Shown: positions 34,174-47,810, counted from the first letter of the stretch. The stretch is 64,000 nucleotides of DNA from Penicillium oxalicum (GCF_001723175.1 NC_064650.1:2852001-2916000); one strand, 5' to 3'. Program-made: numbers and translations. The notes: generated by a model from the sequence alone, not told the origin.

Positions 34174-36196
34174 ATGCCCTCCGTTGCCAGAATCCACAAG
34201 CGCCAAGCCTATGGCAAGGATGCTCTTACATACTATCCAGTGCTCATTGTGGGCGCTGGAGAATCCGGAATCGCCATGGGGTGTCGGCTGAAGAAGGCCC
34301 TGGGAACTGACCAATTTCGCATCTTTGAACGTCAGTCGGGAATCGGGGGAACCTGGTGGATTAATCGATATCCCGGTGTCGCTTGCGATATGTATGTCTC
34401 CGAGAATTTCAGAGGCGCGCAACTGCGCTGATCAGAAATATTGGAGGTGAAAAGAAAAAAAAACCCCATGTCTAACGGTTGAGAATTAGTCCTGCATTAC
34501 TCTATTCTTTCTCATTCGCAACTAAGAAGAATTGGTCCACCGTTCATCCGTCGGGCCCGGAGATTGCTCAATATCTGGCCGATGTCTGTGAGGAGTATCA
34601 GATTGTCGACAAAATCCAGTTCCACACCGATGTTCGCGAGCTTCGGTGGATCGAAGAGGATGAAGAGTGGGAGGTGCTGCTGTCTCACTTGGTGCCCGGC
34701 ATGGGGGATCTCTCCTCTTCTGATCGAGAACAGCTGGTCCTGAAAGAGGGTCCGCGCAGCGTCTATGTCAAGAGCGAGATTGTTCGTGCCAAAGTCGTCG
34801 TGAGTGGGGTCGGTGGCCTGGTCGAACCCAAGACCTGGCCCAAGAACATACCGGGCGTGGAAGACTTTGAAGGAGAAATCATCCACACAGCTCGGTGGAA
34901 CAGCGATGTGGATCTGAAAGACAAAAATGTGATCATGCTGGGCTCAGGCTGTAGCGCTGCTCAGGTCGTTCCCGAGCTGGTCAAACCCGAGGCCAAAGTC
35001 CGTTCTATCACGCAGATCATGCGCACGGCTCCATGGGTGCAACCCGACCTCTTGCCCCCTCATCTCCTGGAATACTGGGAGAGATGGATGCCATCCATCC
35101 TCACCTACGTGCCCGGACTGTCCCAACTGCTACGCAACTACCTCTTCTTGGCTTTTGAAGAGACCTTCTTCTCCATGTTCACAGAAAGCTCCTATGGGCG
35201 GAAAAAGAAACCGGAGCTCGAGAAGCAGTTTTTGGATCACATGCGCAAGGTGGCTCCCAAGCAGTATCACGACGTGTTGACCCCCAACTACACGCTTGGA
35301 AGCAAGCGCCGCATCATTGATGGAACTTGGTACCGCAGTCTTCACTCCCCCAAAGTCACACTGACCACTCAACCGCTGACCCGGGTGCACGCAAAGAGCG
35401 TCACGATCGGACCAGGCCAAGCTTACCCTCCGGGCAAGGAGACAGAGGGCGAGGAACACGAGATCCCAGCGGACGTGATCTTGCTGGGCAATGGATTCGA
35501 GACGAATCAGTGGCTTCACCCGCTGAAAGTCATCGGCAAGGGAAATAAAGAGATGCAAGAGCTGTGGACAGAGCGAGGGGGTGCTCAGGCGTATCTTGGC
35601 ATCGCCATGGACCACTGCCCCAATCTTTTCATCATCTTCGGTCCCAATACCGCTACCGGCCACACCAGTGTCATCTTTGCCACAGAAAATGCGGTCAATT
35701 ACTCACTGAAATTCATCAAGCCCATCTTGAATGGCCAAATCAGCTCATGGGAGGTCAAAGAGAGTGCAGAGAAAGCATGGACGAAGCAGATTCAAGATCA
35801 ACTACAAAAGACCGTTTTCCGCCGCGGTATCTGCTCTAGTTGGTATAGCACCGCTGATGGATGGAATTCGTCGACGTATCCGTGAGTAACCATCTTCTGT
35901 CAAGCCCCCCTCAAATCATGCGAGATGCTCATCCAACCTTACCCAGATACTCGCAAGTTCATTACTGGTATCGGTGTACCTTCCCTGTTTGGAGTGATTG
36001 GGTGGCCAGAAGAACCCGCAAAGGCAGGATTCTTCACCTGCTCCGCAAAACCACAAAAGTGTCTCTTCTACTTGGACTCGTGACAGCGCTCGCATGGTTG
36101 CGGACACACCCCCAGAAGCACCATCAATTGGTGTCTGCTTTAGTGAACGGGAAGGAGTGGATTCTGTCGCAAAGTCGCCGAATCCTTCAGCACTGA
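34174..36196 (+). CDS. Baeyer-Villiger-type flavin monooxygenase with C-terminal hydrophobic segment
   Basis: Exons 34174-34391, 34490-35881 and 35947-36196; 619 aa; both introns GT-AG with matching phases. Near residue 25 is the FAD-binding loop YPVLIVGAGESGIAMG, then GIGGTWWINRYPGVACD as in this family. FEGEIIHTARW matches the Baeyer-Villiger fingerprint FxGxxxHxxxW, and NVIMLGSGCSAAQ is the NADPH-binding GxGxxA/G loop. ATGHTSVIFATENAVNY is the usual C-terminal FAD block. Near residue 580, SLLLGLVTALAWL is hydrophobic and follows basic residues, suggesting a membrane anchor or association. Family reaction: NADPH- and O2-dependent insertion of oxygen next to a carbonyl, or S/N-oxidation; substrate unknown. 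A Zn2Cys6 regulator follows 0.5 kb downstream in the same direction. Confidence 0.93.
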
Positions 36197-36694
36197 AACG
36201 TGCTATTCGCGATATTGGGTTCTGTTATTCAATCTTTTTGACACAATCTATGGATGCTCTCATATTTGGGAAATTTAATATCAACGCGATCCAGATTGAG
36301 AAAATAAACTGTCGTCAGATTTCTTTGCACCTAGGTACCGTTTCGGGCCTCATTATGCGCCAACCTTTCTCTGAGTACCAGAAAGAACGTAGATGTACCT
36401 ATTGTTTTTTGACCTTGTTTCAGTTGAGGAGACGCTCATGTAGCACGCTTGACGGTGTCTTCAAGCTCGAGTCGATGTGACCAGCCAAACGAGCAATCGA
36501 ACAAGAGCCAATTCCGCAACGAGCTCACACAGTCAGGAGACCCGTCGGGACGCCGAGTGGAATCACCACGATGAGTCAGCTGAAATCCGGGGAAACGGAG
36601 AGCCCCGCGAGGAATCTCTCCGCACTTGGATTGCTTGCGTATCCCGTCTTTCCTCGCGCGTGTCAGACAACCCCAACCGGCCTTTTGTGCCACG
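36197..36694. other. Intergenic region between the monooxygenase and the regulator
   Basis: About 0.5 kb: monooxygenase 3' flank and regulator promoter. No further feature is recognised. Confidence 0.5.
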
Positions 36695-39503
36695 ATGGCC
36701 TCGGAATCACCTCAAGTGGAAAAATCCACACCGCGATCGGGCTCTGGAGATCGAGAGAGCTCGTTGGCTGCCGAAACGGCCAAGAGGAAAGCGGAACCAG
36801 GCAACGGAACACACACGCGCGCAAAGCGGAATCGTTATATTTCCATCGCATGGTATGATTTGGTGGTCCCCCCCCCCCACGACTTTCACCAACAAGCAAA
36901 CCACGTTGCTCGTTGTTTCCGACCGCTCTGCTCCGCTCTCAGCTGAGACGCAGTCAGTCAGGAATAGCATGGCCTACGACTATGCTCCGACTTGCCAACA
37001 AGCTGGTCGGTTTCCGCTGTCTCCTCTTTTACGGGATGGGGGGAAGGGGGAGGAGAGCAACGGCGTGAGATCACCGCTGACGATCGCCGCTGATTCTATA
37101 GTAATGAATGCAAACGTCGCAAGATCAAGTGTAATGGACAAGTTCCGTGCCAGCGATGCGGTCATCTCAACCTGGAATGTGAGCCGCTCCCCACAGTGTG
37201 ATGGTAGTCCCAGGACAGGTTGGCGTTTGGTGGCTGCGGAACCAGCCCACTACAGTCCAACGGCTACAATTCCGAAACTCGACGCTGACACCGTCCCAGG
37301 CCGATATGCTCCAAACTGCTGTAACAACAATTTCAAGGAGTCGGAGTAAGCTCCCCTACACCCCACTGTTGGTCATCAAAGTATCGGAACTAATCTCATT
37401 CACCAGCGAATTTCGGACCATCACCTCCCAGATTACATCTCTACAGGAACAAGTCCATGGCATTTTATCGAGTTTGAACGAGCTGAGAGCCCAGAAGCCG
37501 ACTTTTGAAGCAACGCCCGTCTTTGATGACATCGCTCAGCCGGTCTTTCCCACCTTGCCCGGCGCTGCGCCAAAGACCCAACCTCAACATCCGCGATTCC
37601 ACGGTCCTACAAGTTCCGCGTTCAATTTTGATGTTGCCAAAAGTAGCTTGCAGAACATGGGCATCAACCCAGCCGACGACGGCATCGGCGACAATATGAC
37701 GACCGCCCACGTCACGCCCGTGGGCTCTCCACCGCCTCCACGAATGAGCCAACTGGTCCCGACGATACATCCCACGAAAGATCCGATATGGACAATCCGC
37801 CGAGAAGAGGCCGTACGGCTATGTCAAGTCTACGAAGAAGAAATCGGAATGATGTATCCGGTGGTGGATATTAAGACCGTCATTGCCCAGGCCAATCTTT
37901 TGTACACGTTCATAGAAGCTGCCACGAGAACAGGGTTTGCCCAAAGAGGCTTACCAGGCTCGGATGGTCTTCATGATGACAACACCCTTTTGTTGAAACT
38001 GATCCTTGCCGTGACCTTGGTTGTGGAAGGGGGCGGTCGAAGTGACCTTGGTCAACGCCTATTTCTTTCTGTCAAGCCTGTCATTGAATCAAGATTATGG
38101 GAGCCTCATGACATCAAAACTATCAAGCTCTTTTGCTTTGTGGTGAGAAATAGCTCCTGAGAATCCATCTCCTCCCCTCCTTTTGTCCGATTTTATGCTG
38201 ATCATTCGAGTTACAGGCAACTTATCATTTCCACACCGACGATGACGCCATGGCGTATCGCATCATTGGCCTCGCAGCTCGGATGTGTTTGGAAATGGGT
38301 CTCCATCGCCGAGATGCCCTGATGAAATCTTTCCCCGACGAGAACCAGCGGAATGATGTGGTGCGGCTTTTCTGGTCCGTGTACAGCCTGGACCGTCGTT
38401 GGAGTCTGGGGACAGGATTACCATTTGTAATTCAAGATGAAGATGTGGATTCAAACCTCCCAGAACCCGTACGTGCCGCCAGGGGCTGGTATTGCATTGC
38501 AACATTCACTTGCTGACAACCCTTCTCACAGGACTCATCCCTCCTTTATCTGAAATGCATGATCTCGTACAATCGCATCGGCTCCAAAATCTGGTACTCC
38601 GGATTGGGTTCTGAAGGTACGACGGACATCAGACGCGATAGTATCGGATATTTGGACTATCAGGTCCTGCAATGGTACAAGCAGGTCCCCGACGAATTGA
38701 AATTCTATCCGGTGGAGTCGCCCAAAGACGGAGAGCCTGCAAGCCGAGGACAGAGACGTCTGAGAGTCTTACTCTATCTGCGGATGAACCAATTACGAAT
38801 TCTCATCTACCGACCGGTGCTACACTCCGCGGCGAGTATCTTGGAAGACCGCGGACATGCACAGACGGTCGTCGATGTGGCCAAAGACACCGTGCGAGTT
38901 TTGGCACGTCTCAACCAAATGTCCGACATTTACCGTACTCAGCAGATCACCTTCAACTATTTCCTCGTTGCTGCATTGGCAGTGCTGTTTCTTGCCGTAT
39001 GTCACGCTCCCCACGACTTCAACCGACAGGTTCGAGATGAGTTCTACATGGCTTTGGACCTGGTGAACGGGTTCAGCACAAAGTCCTATGTTTCGAGGCG
39101 GCTCTGGAACACTATCAAGGGACTCCGCAAGATTGGGGAGAGATTGGGAGTCTTGGCTCGTCCCTTTGGCTCGGATGGAAACGATCCTCATTCCACGGCA
39201 GCCGTGGCGATGGCCGGGCTTGCGGGCCATCCCATCGAAGATTTGTCCATGTATGGGCAGATGAGTGGAGCCCAGGAGCTGGGCAACAGTCCATTAAATG
39301 GTCTCCAGATGTCACATGAGTTGACGAATATTTTCGAGGCGGTTGGGGCCTTTGGCCATTTTGCTCCGGATCATGGCGGCAGTGCCAACAGTATCAATGG
39401 GTTCCATGGTGGTGATGGTGACATGCGTAACACAGGGGAAGGGCTTTCGGGTATTCTGGGAGGCGAGGAGGAATTTTCTCGTGTTATTCGTGACCTATTC
39501 TAG
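36695..39503 (+). CDS. Zn2Cys6 transcription factor with fungal-specific TF domain
   Basis: Six exons: 36695-36852, 37102-37178, 37300-37345, 37407-38142, 38217-38468 and 38532-39503; 746 aa; all junctions GT-AG and in phase. The zinc cluster CNECKRRKIKC...CQRCGHLNLEC (CX2CX6CX5CX2CX6C) is encoded by the 77-nt exon 2, whose borders split the codons of Cys1 (TG|T) and Cys6 (T|GC). RYAPNCCNNNFKES follows. A coiled-coil-like linker (ITSQITSLQEQVHGILSSLN) could mediate dimerisation. Then comes the regulatory domain (PF04082-like): ATYHFHTDDDAMAYRIIGLA, ARMCLEMGLHRRDA, VVRLFWSVYSLDRRWSLGTG. The C-terminal tail is Gly/Ser/Asn-rich. It is a nuclear regulator; the flavin monooxygenase immediately upstream is a plausible target by proximity only. 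Confidence 0.92.
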
Positions 39504-40449
39504 GATGCCCGTCTCTTTCAGGTCTTGATGGTCCTTGTTGTTATGCTAGGTCTATGTCAAATGATACCATGATAATGCATGTTTCATGCTTATTCTTCCC
39601 TCAGGAGAAGGGATATGTCGTTCAGTCGATGAGGTCTCAAAGGTACTGAATTTTCTCAAGATTTGCACGTTGATTGCGCGACGCACGAAACCCACTACAG
39701 TAGTCTTGAGAAGGTGGTGAATCGCCAGTTCCTTCAGCACTCGCCTAGCGCCATCAAAACATCCGCATGTGAACGGCCGTTTAGCTTCACGTGACTATAC
39801 GTCCCAACACTCACCAACCGTCGACTTGACCTCCCCGATCGGACGAAAATCTTCGCCTCACGAGCCTCTTCTACCAACCCTTTACTTTGTAGGTGTGCCC
39901 TTGACTACTCCCACCCTTGGCCCCGATCAGTCTGCAAATGAAGCTGACCAGCGGCTTGTGGGGCTAGACTGTGAGCTGTGTGTTCTCGACTTTGTTCGCA
40001 CAACCTTCACCCCTCCCGCAAATTGCGATGACCGTTTAGCTTCCCCACCTAAACTCCAGCCTCGATCGCACCCCCTCTTCCCTTCTCGACTGGCCGGCCA
40101 AGCATCCTTTTGGCTAAATTGACGATTCAAATCAACATTGTTGTCACCACAAAGTGTCATCAATTGCACATTGAACCAAGCATTTGCTTGCTCCGACTGC
40201 ACGTAGCCGTCGCTGATCCTTTTGACTGTCGTCTGTTCCGACCTGCCCAACCTCCCCGCCTCGCCCAATTTTTTTCCCCTCGTGTGACGAAGCGGCTTCG
40301 TCCTTGTCCAATTTTCCCGATTGTCTGTGGACAATCTCGGCAACGTGTCGAGAGAGACTGGTTCGGCGTTGGCCGACGGCCTGGACAGGCTGGATTTGAG
40401 TCAACTTTCTGAATCTACCCTTTCGTCGTCCGTGTCCGCCTCATTCGAT
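39504..40449. other. Intergenic region and CK2 beta leader
   Basis: About 0.95 kb. From 40288 the CKB1 reading frame is open without ATG up to the annotated start (see findings). The rest is a CT-rich promoter/leader. Confidence 0.5.
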
Positions 40450-41574
40450 ATGTCGTCGTCAGAGGGCGCCCCGGAGTCGTGGATCTCCTCCTTTTGCTCG
40501 CTCATGGGCCATGAGTTCTTTGCAGAGGTCTCGGAGGATTTCATCGAGGATGATTTCAATCTGACTGGATTGCAGTCTCAAGTGCCCATGTACAAGGAGG
40601 CATTGGAGATGATTCTGGATGTGGAACCGGAAGATGATGAGGAGGAGGAGGAAGAAGAAGAGGAAGAGGAAGATGAGGACGAGATCCTGGGTGATGAGCG
40701 ACCTCTGGCGTACCGGAGGGCCGGCGATCGTCGGCATACACGTGTGGCGAGCGACTTGAGTGTTATCGAGAGCTCTGCAGAGCTGCTGTATGGGTTGATC
40801 CACCAGCGATACATCACCTCGCGGCCTGGTATTCAACAGATGCTTGAAAAGTACGAAATGCAACACTTTGGAGTGTGTCCGCGCGTGAATTGCGGTGGGT
40901 GCAAGGTCCTCCCCGTGGGCCGATCCGACACTCCTGGCCAAGAAACCGTCAAGCTCTTCTGCCCAGGCTGTTTGGACATCTACACCCCACCCAACAGCCG
41001 GTTCCACTCTGTCGATGGTGCCTTTTTTGGCACCACCTTTGGATGTCTTTTCTTTATGACTTTCCCCGATCTCAGCGTCGGCCCACGCCTCGACGGTCCT
41101 CTGGCTGCTGCCGGTCGCTCCTCATCCACACCTGCCAGCGCACAATTCCTCAACGAACCCCCCACCCCCGAAGAACAGCCGGCCGAGATCAACGGCATGC
41201 ATACCTCCAACTTCTGTCCTGGTCTCGGGCGCGGAAAGATCTACGACCCAAAGATCTACGGATTCAAGGTTTCCGAGGTGTCGCGCGTCGGCCCGCGGAT
41301 GAAGTGGCTTCGTATGAAGCCAAGGGATATCTTTGAGGTGGATGAAGCTCGCAATTACGAGCTCTATGCCGCGGAACGGGATCATGAAGTGAGGGAGAAT
41401 GAGGCACGCGAACGTGAGGCTGACAATGATGGTGATATGGAAATGAATGCTGAACAATCACAAGAAGCGGCAATCGCGAATCGAAAAAAGGCCCCCATGC
41501 GCCGTCGACGACAGACGCCCAGCCAGACGGCTCCTTCGGACCAGATGAGCGTGCAGAGCACTGAGATTGGTTGA
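40450..41574 (+). CDS. CKB1: Casein kinase 2 regulatory (beta) subunit
   Basis: Single exon, 374 aa. I start at the first in-frame ATG (40450, [16 protein letters not shown]); the frame stays open upstream but has no ATG. The N-terminal block [20 protein letters not shown] is diagnostic for CK2 beta. An expanded acidic run (about 16 Glu/Asp) follows ILDVEPEDD, then [20 protein letters not shown]. The zinc ribbon is CPRVNC...CPGC. The C-terminal docking region ([17 protein letters not shown]) is present, with a long charged tail ending in a basic stretch (RRRRQ). At 374 aa it is much longer than animal CK2 beta (about 215 aa) because of the acidic insert, a Pro/Ser insert around residue 220 and the tail, as is common in fungi. 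It dimerises and binds the catalytic alpha subunits of this nuclear/cytosolic kinase. Confidence 0.96.
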   Translation: MSSSEGAPESWISSFCSLMGHEFFAEVSEDFIEDDFNLTGLQSQVPMYKEALEMILDVEPEDDEEEEEEEEEEEDEDEILGDERPLAYRRAGDRRHTRVASDLSVIESSAELLYGLIHQRYITSRPGIQQMLEKYEMQHFGVCPRVNCGGCKVLPVGRSDTPGQETVKLFCPGCLDIYTPPNSRFHSVDGAFFGTTFGCLFFMTFPDLSVGPRLDGPLAAAGRSSSTPASAQFLNEPPTPEEQPAEINGMHTSNFCPGLGRGKIYDPKIYGFKVSEVSRVGPRMKWLRMKPRDIFEVDEARNYELYAAERDHEVRENEAREREADNDGDMEMNAEQSQEAAIANRKKAPMRRRRQTPSQTAPSDQMSVQSTEIG

Positions 41575-44500
41575 GCAGAGGGAATGGTGTTTTTGATGTC
41601 CAGGATTGGTGACTAAAGGTGTGTGCGTTGAATGTGATTCGGCATGGGACAATTGAGCGAGTATCCTTTGTGTTCTGGAGGATCGTGGCCCCTCGGTATG
41701 ATTCTGTCTTCTGCGCAAAGTACGCGCTCGCGCATGTGGTCTCGACTGTTGAGTTTTCTAGGTGTGGGGGTTCTGGATGCAAGTATGTGTTTGTTCAAGC
41801 AAGCAGACGGAGTTTGATAACGATGATGACAGACCCTTTCTTTTTTTTCCCCTACTCCTTACCTCTCCTTGCCGGTCGTCTCTTCTTGATTCCCTCGACT
41901 CCTAATATTTCCGGTTGAATGAGGAGGACGACCTGTGTTTTTTTTTTGAAATATTCAGGTTGACTGGAAACGGAGTCTTGATTTTGAAAGCTGAAGATTT
42001 AAATTTGTTGGAAGGAAATCAACCGAATCTCACTTGCGGCAGATGAATACTTGATCATGAATCCTTTTCCACCCTAGTCCTCTTCCACATTACTCTCAGT
42101 CTATCCAAATCACGTGTCCACAGGACGATAGAAGGATTCTATGGCTTTAGCAGCGCGTGAAACCACTGGGAGCATAGCACAAGGCTTCGGAGTTATTGTC
42201 ACTCTTAAATATCTTAACATCTGCTGCAAGGGACACAATCTGCCTGATCGGATGTCATACACACAAGATGAATGTGACCATTCGTTTTTTCCCGTGCAAG
42301 TCTCCTCCTTCCTGAATAAAGGTGACAATCCCAGGACTTGTTCTTGTCAACAACGCATAGCTCCCGGGAGATTTGATCTATTGTCATATCCGGTCATAGA
42401 AATCCTCAACGCCCCTTTTATCAACGCTTGCTTCCACCAGCTTTTCAATCTACTTCTGATTCAAGTTGAAGTGGTATTTCTTTGATGGTGAGCAATGCCG
42501 AGCTGGGATGCAGCCGAGTTTTCCCCGACCCCGTTTTTCGTCCGTGAAACTCCTATTTAAGCAGTGCCTAAGTACATATGAGTGGAGTTTTCTCGAGATA
42601 ATGATTTACCATGTTCTCCAAGGACCTGGTATGTTGCATCTACACTGGGGTTTCTACCTAGGGGGTTTACTGCTACCGTTGCAATAATTCCGCTCTATTA
42701 CTATCTGGACTCTACGCCGTACTACAGTTCATCCAGCGCCGACCCTCATGTGAAACGCAGATCACGGTATTAGCATACCATAGCATAGCAAAGGTACTGC
42801 AGGTGGCTACAACTTAAGGTCATTGGGCCCGATTACAAATCCTGAGTCATGGGCCCAGACCTTGTGCCTACCAAGTATCTCTCACAATATATCCAAACTC
42901 GAGCCTGACACGAGAATATCAACTCAATCAACATATGCATCCATCCAAATGCGCAATGAAAATTTTGAAACAAAAATATCACCTAAGTCGTGATCAAGTA
43001 AAAGAAAAAATGTCCCATAGAAAAAAAGGTACGTACAGTTGAAAAAAATCACTACTGCAGACCAGTGGAGGCAGTCCCTGCACGTCCTTTCGACTCCCAA
43101 CTTTCTCCACCCTCACTTTAGTACCTCAAACGAGATCCTGCATCAATCACCATCATTGCCTTTCCAACGTTCATGCAGAAGAGAACAAAAAACATAATTC
43201 AAGCTTTGCTGCAGTCACGGAGTCGCCGACGGGAACTCTTGGCGTTCAACCTTGAACCCCTTGCACCCTGATCTCCCTTTTTGATTTCTGGTTCTCGTGT
43301 TGATCCCCCCACTATCAAGACCATTACACTAGTACTCAGATTTCTTTTTTGCATCGTAATAAGATATAATAGAATGAAATAAACTTCTCATCTCAGTCCT
43401 CATCGTACCTGCCATAATTTTGATTCAAATCATACGCTTACACACACAGAGAAAGAGAGACACTCAACCACTCACCACCTACTACTAGGGCACAAAAATG
43501 AGGTGATCTTCTCGTATGGCGCAAAGTCGACCGGGGCTGCCAAAAAAAAGACAGAACCAAAAGTGCCAAAAATACCCTGCAGCGAGACTTTGCTGCCTCC
43601 CTCGCAGCAGATCTGCCGCTTGTCTCTTTCCTCGTGCATTAGCCGTGTCGTGATCTCGTGTGTGACTACCGGGGGGGGGGGAAGCCGCTAACGGCGACGC
43701 CGATGCAAGTCTATAGACATTTTCGAGAAAGATACATTCTCATACCCTGAAAAATTCATGCTCACTAGTATGGATAGGTAGGGCTGAAGAATAGTGTGAG
43801 GTGGATGAGCGATGTGGAAAATGCAGATCTTGAATCATAGATCTGACAGTGCGATGCGGGTCCGTGGCTGGATGGGGACTGGAATGAAGAGAGACTTGAT
43901 GAGGATAGGGGGGGGGGGGGGCTAGATTTTGACAGACTGGTTTTAGAAAGATATGAGATTGATTTATTGATTTATTGTACTATTTTTCTTTTCTTTTTTT
44001 CCTTTGATATAGTTGATAGATTGCAGATCTTGGATCATCCCTAGCTAGCCTGGAGTGATCTTTGCGATGCGAGCATGTCTGGAAAGAAGGAAGTAATTTT
44101 TTGCCGGACCGGAACAGTTCAATATACGGCTCAGATTCTTCTCCAGGCCATATTTTGATCTTAGATATGTGTGTACTTGTGCACGGTTACGAGCTCATTT
44201 GGAAGCCAAAGAAAAGCACCTAGCATGTCTGCCCCCCTTTTGTCAACGGCCCTGCTATGTACTTGGGCTAAGAAGATGATGCTAAGGATAAATCAAATCG
44301 TGCTCCATTTCCCTAGACTAATGCGATATCTTGCCAAAAATGGTGTGGATTTCAGTTCAAACAGATAGACTCGATCAGACAACTGCGCCGAGTCGGGCCT
44401 AAATCCAGAGAGCGCAGATTGTAGTGTATGAAATGCTGGATTGCATTATTTTCGCGCGAAAATAGGAGAAGCAGTTGGTGCTATTTTACGAATCTGAACC

Positions 44501-47500
44501 TGCAAGGCTGTCAATATAGTCCCATCAGTGTTTAAGTAGTTCATGGAGCCTCGTCTTTGGAAAATGATTTGCTGAAAATGCTGTAGACGGTCGATTGTTG
44601 AGACTCGAGTATACACATTCACATCACAAGTGGATCTTGAGAAAATCTAGCAGAGTTGATAGAGGCAGTCCAATACACCAAAACTGAAGAGAGACAATTA
44701 ATATACCCTAAGTTCTAGAATTGCCGTATTCAATCATATATAATCCTCTCCAGGCCTGTGCATTGCTTCTCTGGTGAGTCAAGCTTGGACACGATTCATC
44801 AGGTAGTACAAAGTCTGACGTACAGAATATGGCTCGATGCCATACTTTCATTTGATGCACTTGATGACTCTTCAGAGATCACACCGTGTGTTCTGGAGGT
44901 CAATGTCAATTAATTGTGTTCTCTGAACTGGACGAACTCTGCTAGAAGAAAAGACCACAGTTTACCAGAAGTAAATGGGCAACTTTCACTCGAATTATAT
45001 AAACAGGTAAGTCTTTTTAAATAGCAGATGATACCGTTACATAGAAACTCTTAAGCTTAAGGTTTCTGGTCAATATTTTACCTCAATAATGGCGCTTGCT
45101 ATATTTTGCGATCCATGGACTTTGCATATCTCAAGCTACTTGCCTCTCCGCCTGGTAGTTTCAAGTGACACTTGCGTTGAATACTATTATGGCTTAGATA
45201 TTTCCCGCTTCTAGTCAGATCTCTCTTATGATAGCCCAGGGCTAATCTAGTTTCATCTCGTAAAGGACTCAGCATGAAAAAACCTGGGAGCTTCAGGGGA
45301 AACAAAAAGTGGTCAATCCAGCCTTGAGCAATATTGCCGCTCGCAGTATTTAAGCGGCTTTTTGTGTAGACACAATCATGTCATAAGGATCATGCTTTCG
45401 AAAATACTCATATAGCATTGGATTTGAATAATCTAAATCAAAGACCATACTAAGAATGCATGTAGCTTCAAATCCCACTGTTCAATCATGTGAGAATTCC
45501 ACAGATAAATCATGCCTCGGTGCAATTTACAAACTGCTCCCCTAGAATTATAGACGAATATGAGCTGTTCATTGAACTTGCAGTTCACGCCTAGAATCTC
45601 GTCATCATGGCATAGCCTCAAAGTCGCCAATTTAACAGAAAGAATCCCAACACAATTCATTTTCGCAAATGAGCAACTCACAAGATGAAAGTTTGAAAAC
45701 GATCTTGCTTGGGATATTCTTAAATCCAAAAGCAAGGGAGACCCATTTAAAGGTTTCCTCGAGGAGCACACCGCGTCCCATGTGGTTGATCAGGACCAGG
45801 ACCTGAGAAAATCATGCAGCTCCGAGAGAAAGCTCCCAATTTTCCCACCATTCACGGTCCATCTCAAGCTTGGTTCCCAGGCTCGGGGCATCGATATGTT
45901 CAAAACCTTGCGAGATTTTCGAGTCTTAATGAGGATTGGGAAGCTTGCAAGCCACGTTCAAGGTGGATATATTTCAGAGTACAAACATGCGGAAGCTCTC
46001 GAGAGTGCAACACGAGTATACGCGAACGAAACCTCACTATGACCCCAATTATGGATGATTACAAATGTTCCAATAGCGCGAATGTTTAAATTGACGAAGT
46101 GCAAAACATCAACATATCTTGTGAGGGACGACAATCAAGTCATGATTAATCAACCGTCCCCGCAAACCCAGGAGAGATCCCTCTCGATTCAACGTACACA
46201 GACGCTTTTTCTCCGAGCATCATTTTGTCTGGTCGACTTTGAACTGTCTCTTTCATCACCTCCACCCCCCAACTATATAAACCACACACATAAAGAGCGC
46301 CATTTTCGACAGCCAAGAGTTCGTCAAATAAGGTTCCGAGTTTGGACCCCCTCGCTTAGGTGAATAGGTGTCGAACGATGGACCCTCTGCTTGTGTTCGG
46401 TGAAGATTCAGCGAGATCGGACTCTTCAAGATTTCAATTAGTACCATGATCAGACAAGAATTCGACACACAGACGTGATTTGATACTCGGCTCGACTCGA
46501 CACATGTGATCGAAGAGTATCCGTGTTAGGAAAATCCTCATAACTTAGGGAATGATCTGCAGAGAGAGCATTGGCCAATTGTTGTTTGACTGGAAAAGGG
46601 CTTGGTATATTCATGTATGAATATTCTGTGGGTCGGACAGAACACCATGCACATTGGTAGGTAAAGGTGGGAAACAATCGGATTGATAGGTAGGAGATTG
46701 TTTATCCCCCTCACACCTGGACTTGAAATATTCCGCAAGGCGTCTGATGTGCCGATAATGCAGCATGCAAATCTGTCAGGTTGGCAGCCTGCACAACCAT
46801 CAAAGTATTCTCCATCCTGCCTTACCGGATCGAGAGGGCTCGTGTCTTTAAACTGCAGAAGGACTCGTGTGGGAGGTAGATCTGCACATGGATTGTATGA
46901 TTTGAAGCCTCTCTGGAGGAAAAACCACGACGCCGGATATGAGGGAGCGACTGGTAGCTTCTTGTTTCTATTCACGATGTTTCAAGTAGACGGAATGTGG
47001 TTGAATATCGTGGTATTCAAGCTCCTCTCCATAGAAACGGGGATACGAGCCCGCACAGAGAAATACGGAGAGTCGAGCGCTCCGTGTGATCCGAGTGCAA
47101 TCCTGCACCCACCGAGCTAGACGCCCCCCCGTATTGACTCGAAAGGACCAACATGCAGCTCTTCTAACCTGCCTGACCAAAAGTCCCTCAGCGAGCCACA
47201 CCCTCTGTGTTGGGACATTACGATTCGTCGCCAAGGCACTGGCGCCACGCTTCTCTCGGGGGCATTCCCCGAGAGAGAGAGGGGGGCAAAGGATGAATGA
47301 CATGAATTCATCAGTTCCGTTTAGCTCCCGCCCAGTCCAGCTGTGGTAAAGAAGCCATGCTCAAGGAGCGTCTCAAGAAAAGCATTCCTTCGATCCTACA
47401 GCATAGAGAAATGAAGAAAGGATAGACACCACTCATTTTCGAGGGTCTGGAAGAGATGACACGTCCGTGACTCTATCTGGGTCAGGTGATACCCCCGTGA

Positions 47501-47800
47501 AGAACAGTTAGGCTGCAAGGGTCTCCCAAAACATAAACGCACATGCTGTACGGTCCCACGGTATAGACACGCACGATGTGAAATATCCACCACTGCACCT
47601 CCGGTTGAATCGAATTCCTTGATCCCTCATCTTCATTCGTCGAAACGGAAAAAAAGAAAAAAGGACAAAAAGGGGAGAGGCGACATCCAAAAGCCGAGCT
47701 TGGGCCCGACCCGCTCGCCTTGCACTCTTCACACTCCCGGGCCCAACAGGCTGGCACGTTGGCCTTCTCCGCCGATGCATTATTTACGTCGCCCTCGTGC
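41575..47800. other. Gene desert, first part
   Basis: About 6.2 kb after CKB1 with no recognisable gene on either strand. Only short frames occur (for example 42141-42485, 45433-45771 minus, 46683-47120), none with family resemblance. By eye 42.7-46.5 kb is visibly richer in A/T than the coding parts of the window. G-runs of 11 (43671-43681) and 14 (43908-43921) occur. I see no terminal repeats or transposase-like protein. Confidence 0.5.
43908..43921 (+). repeat. G14 homopolymer
   Basis: Fourteen consecutive G in the gene desert; another run of eleven G lies at 43671-43681. Confidence 0.9.
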
Positions 47801-47810
47801 AATTCGAACC

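Noticed and set aside
40459..41007. 182-codon minus-strand frame
   Set aside because: Antisense shadow of CKB1; the Leu/Phe run mirrors the acidic Glu run.
41575..47800. Search for transposon remains or terminal inverted repeats
   Set aside because: No transposase, reverse transcriptase or paired terminal repeats could be recognised by eye; A/T richness alone is not enough.
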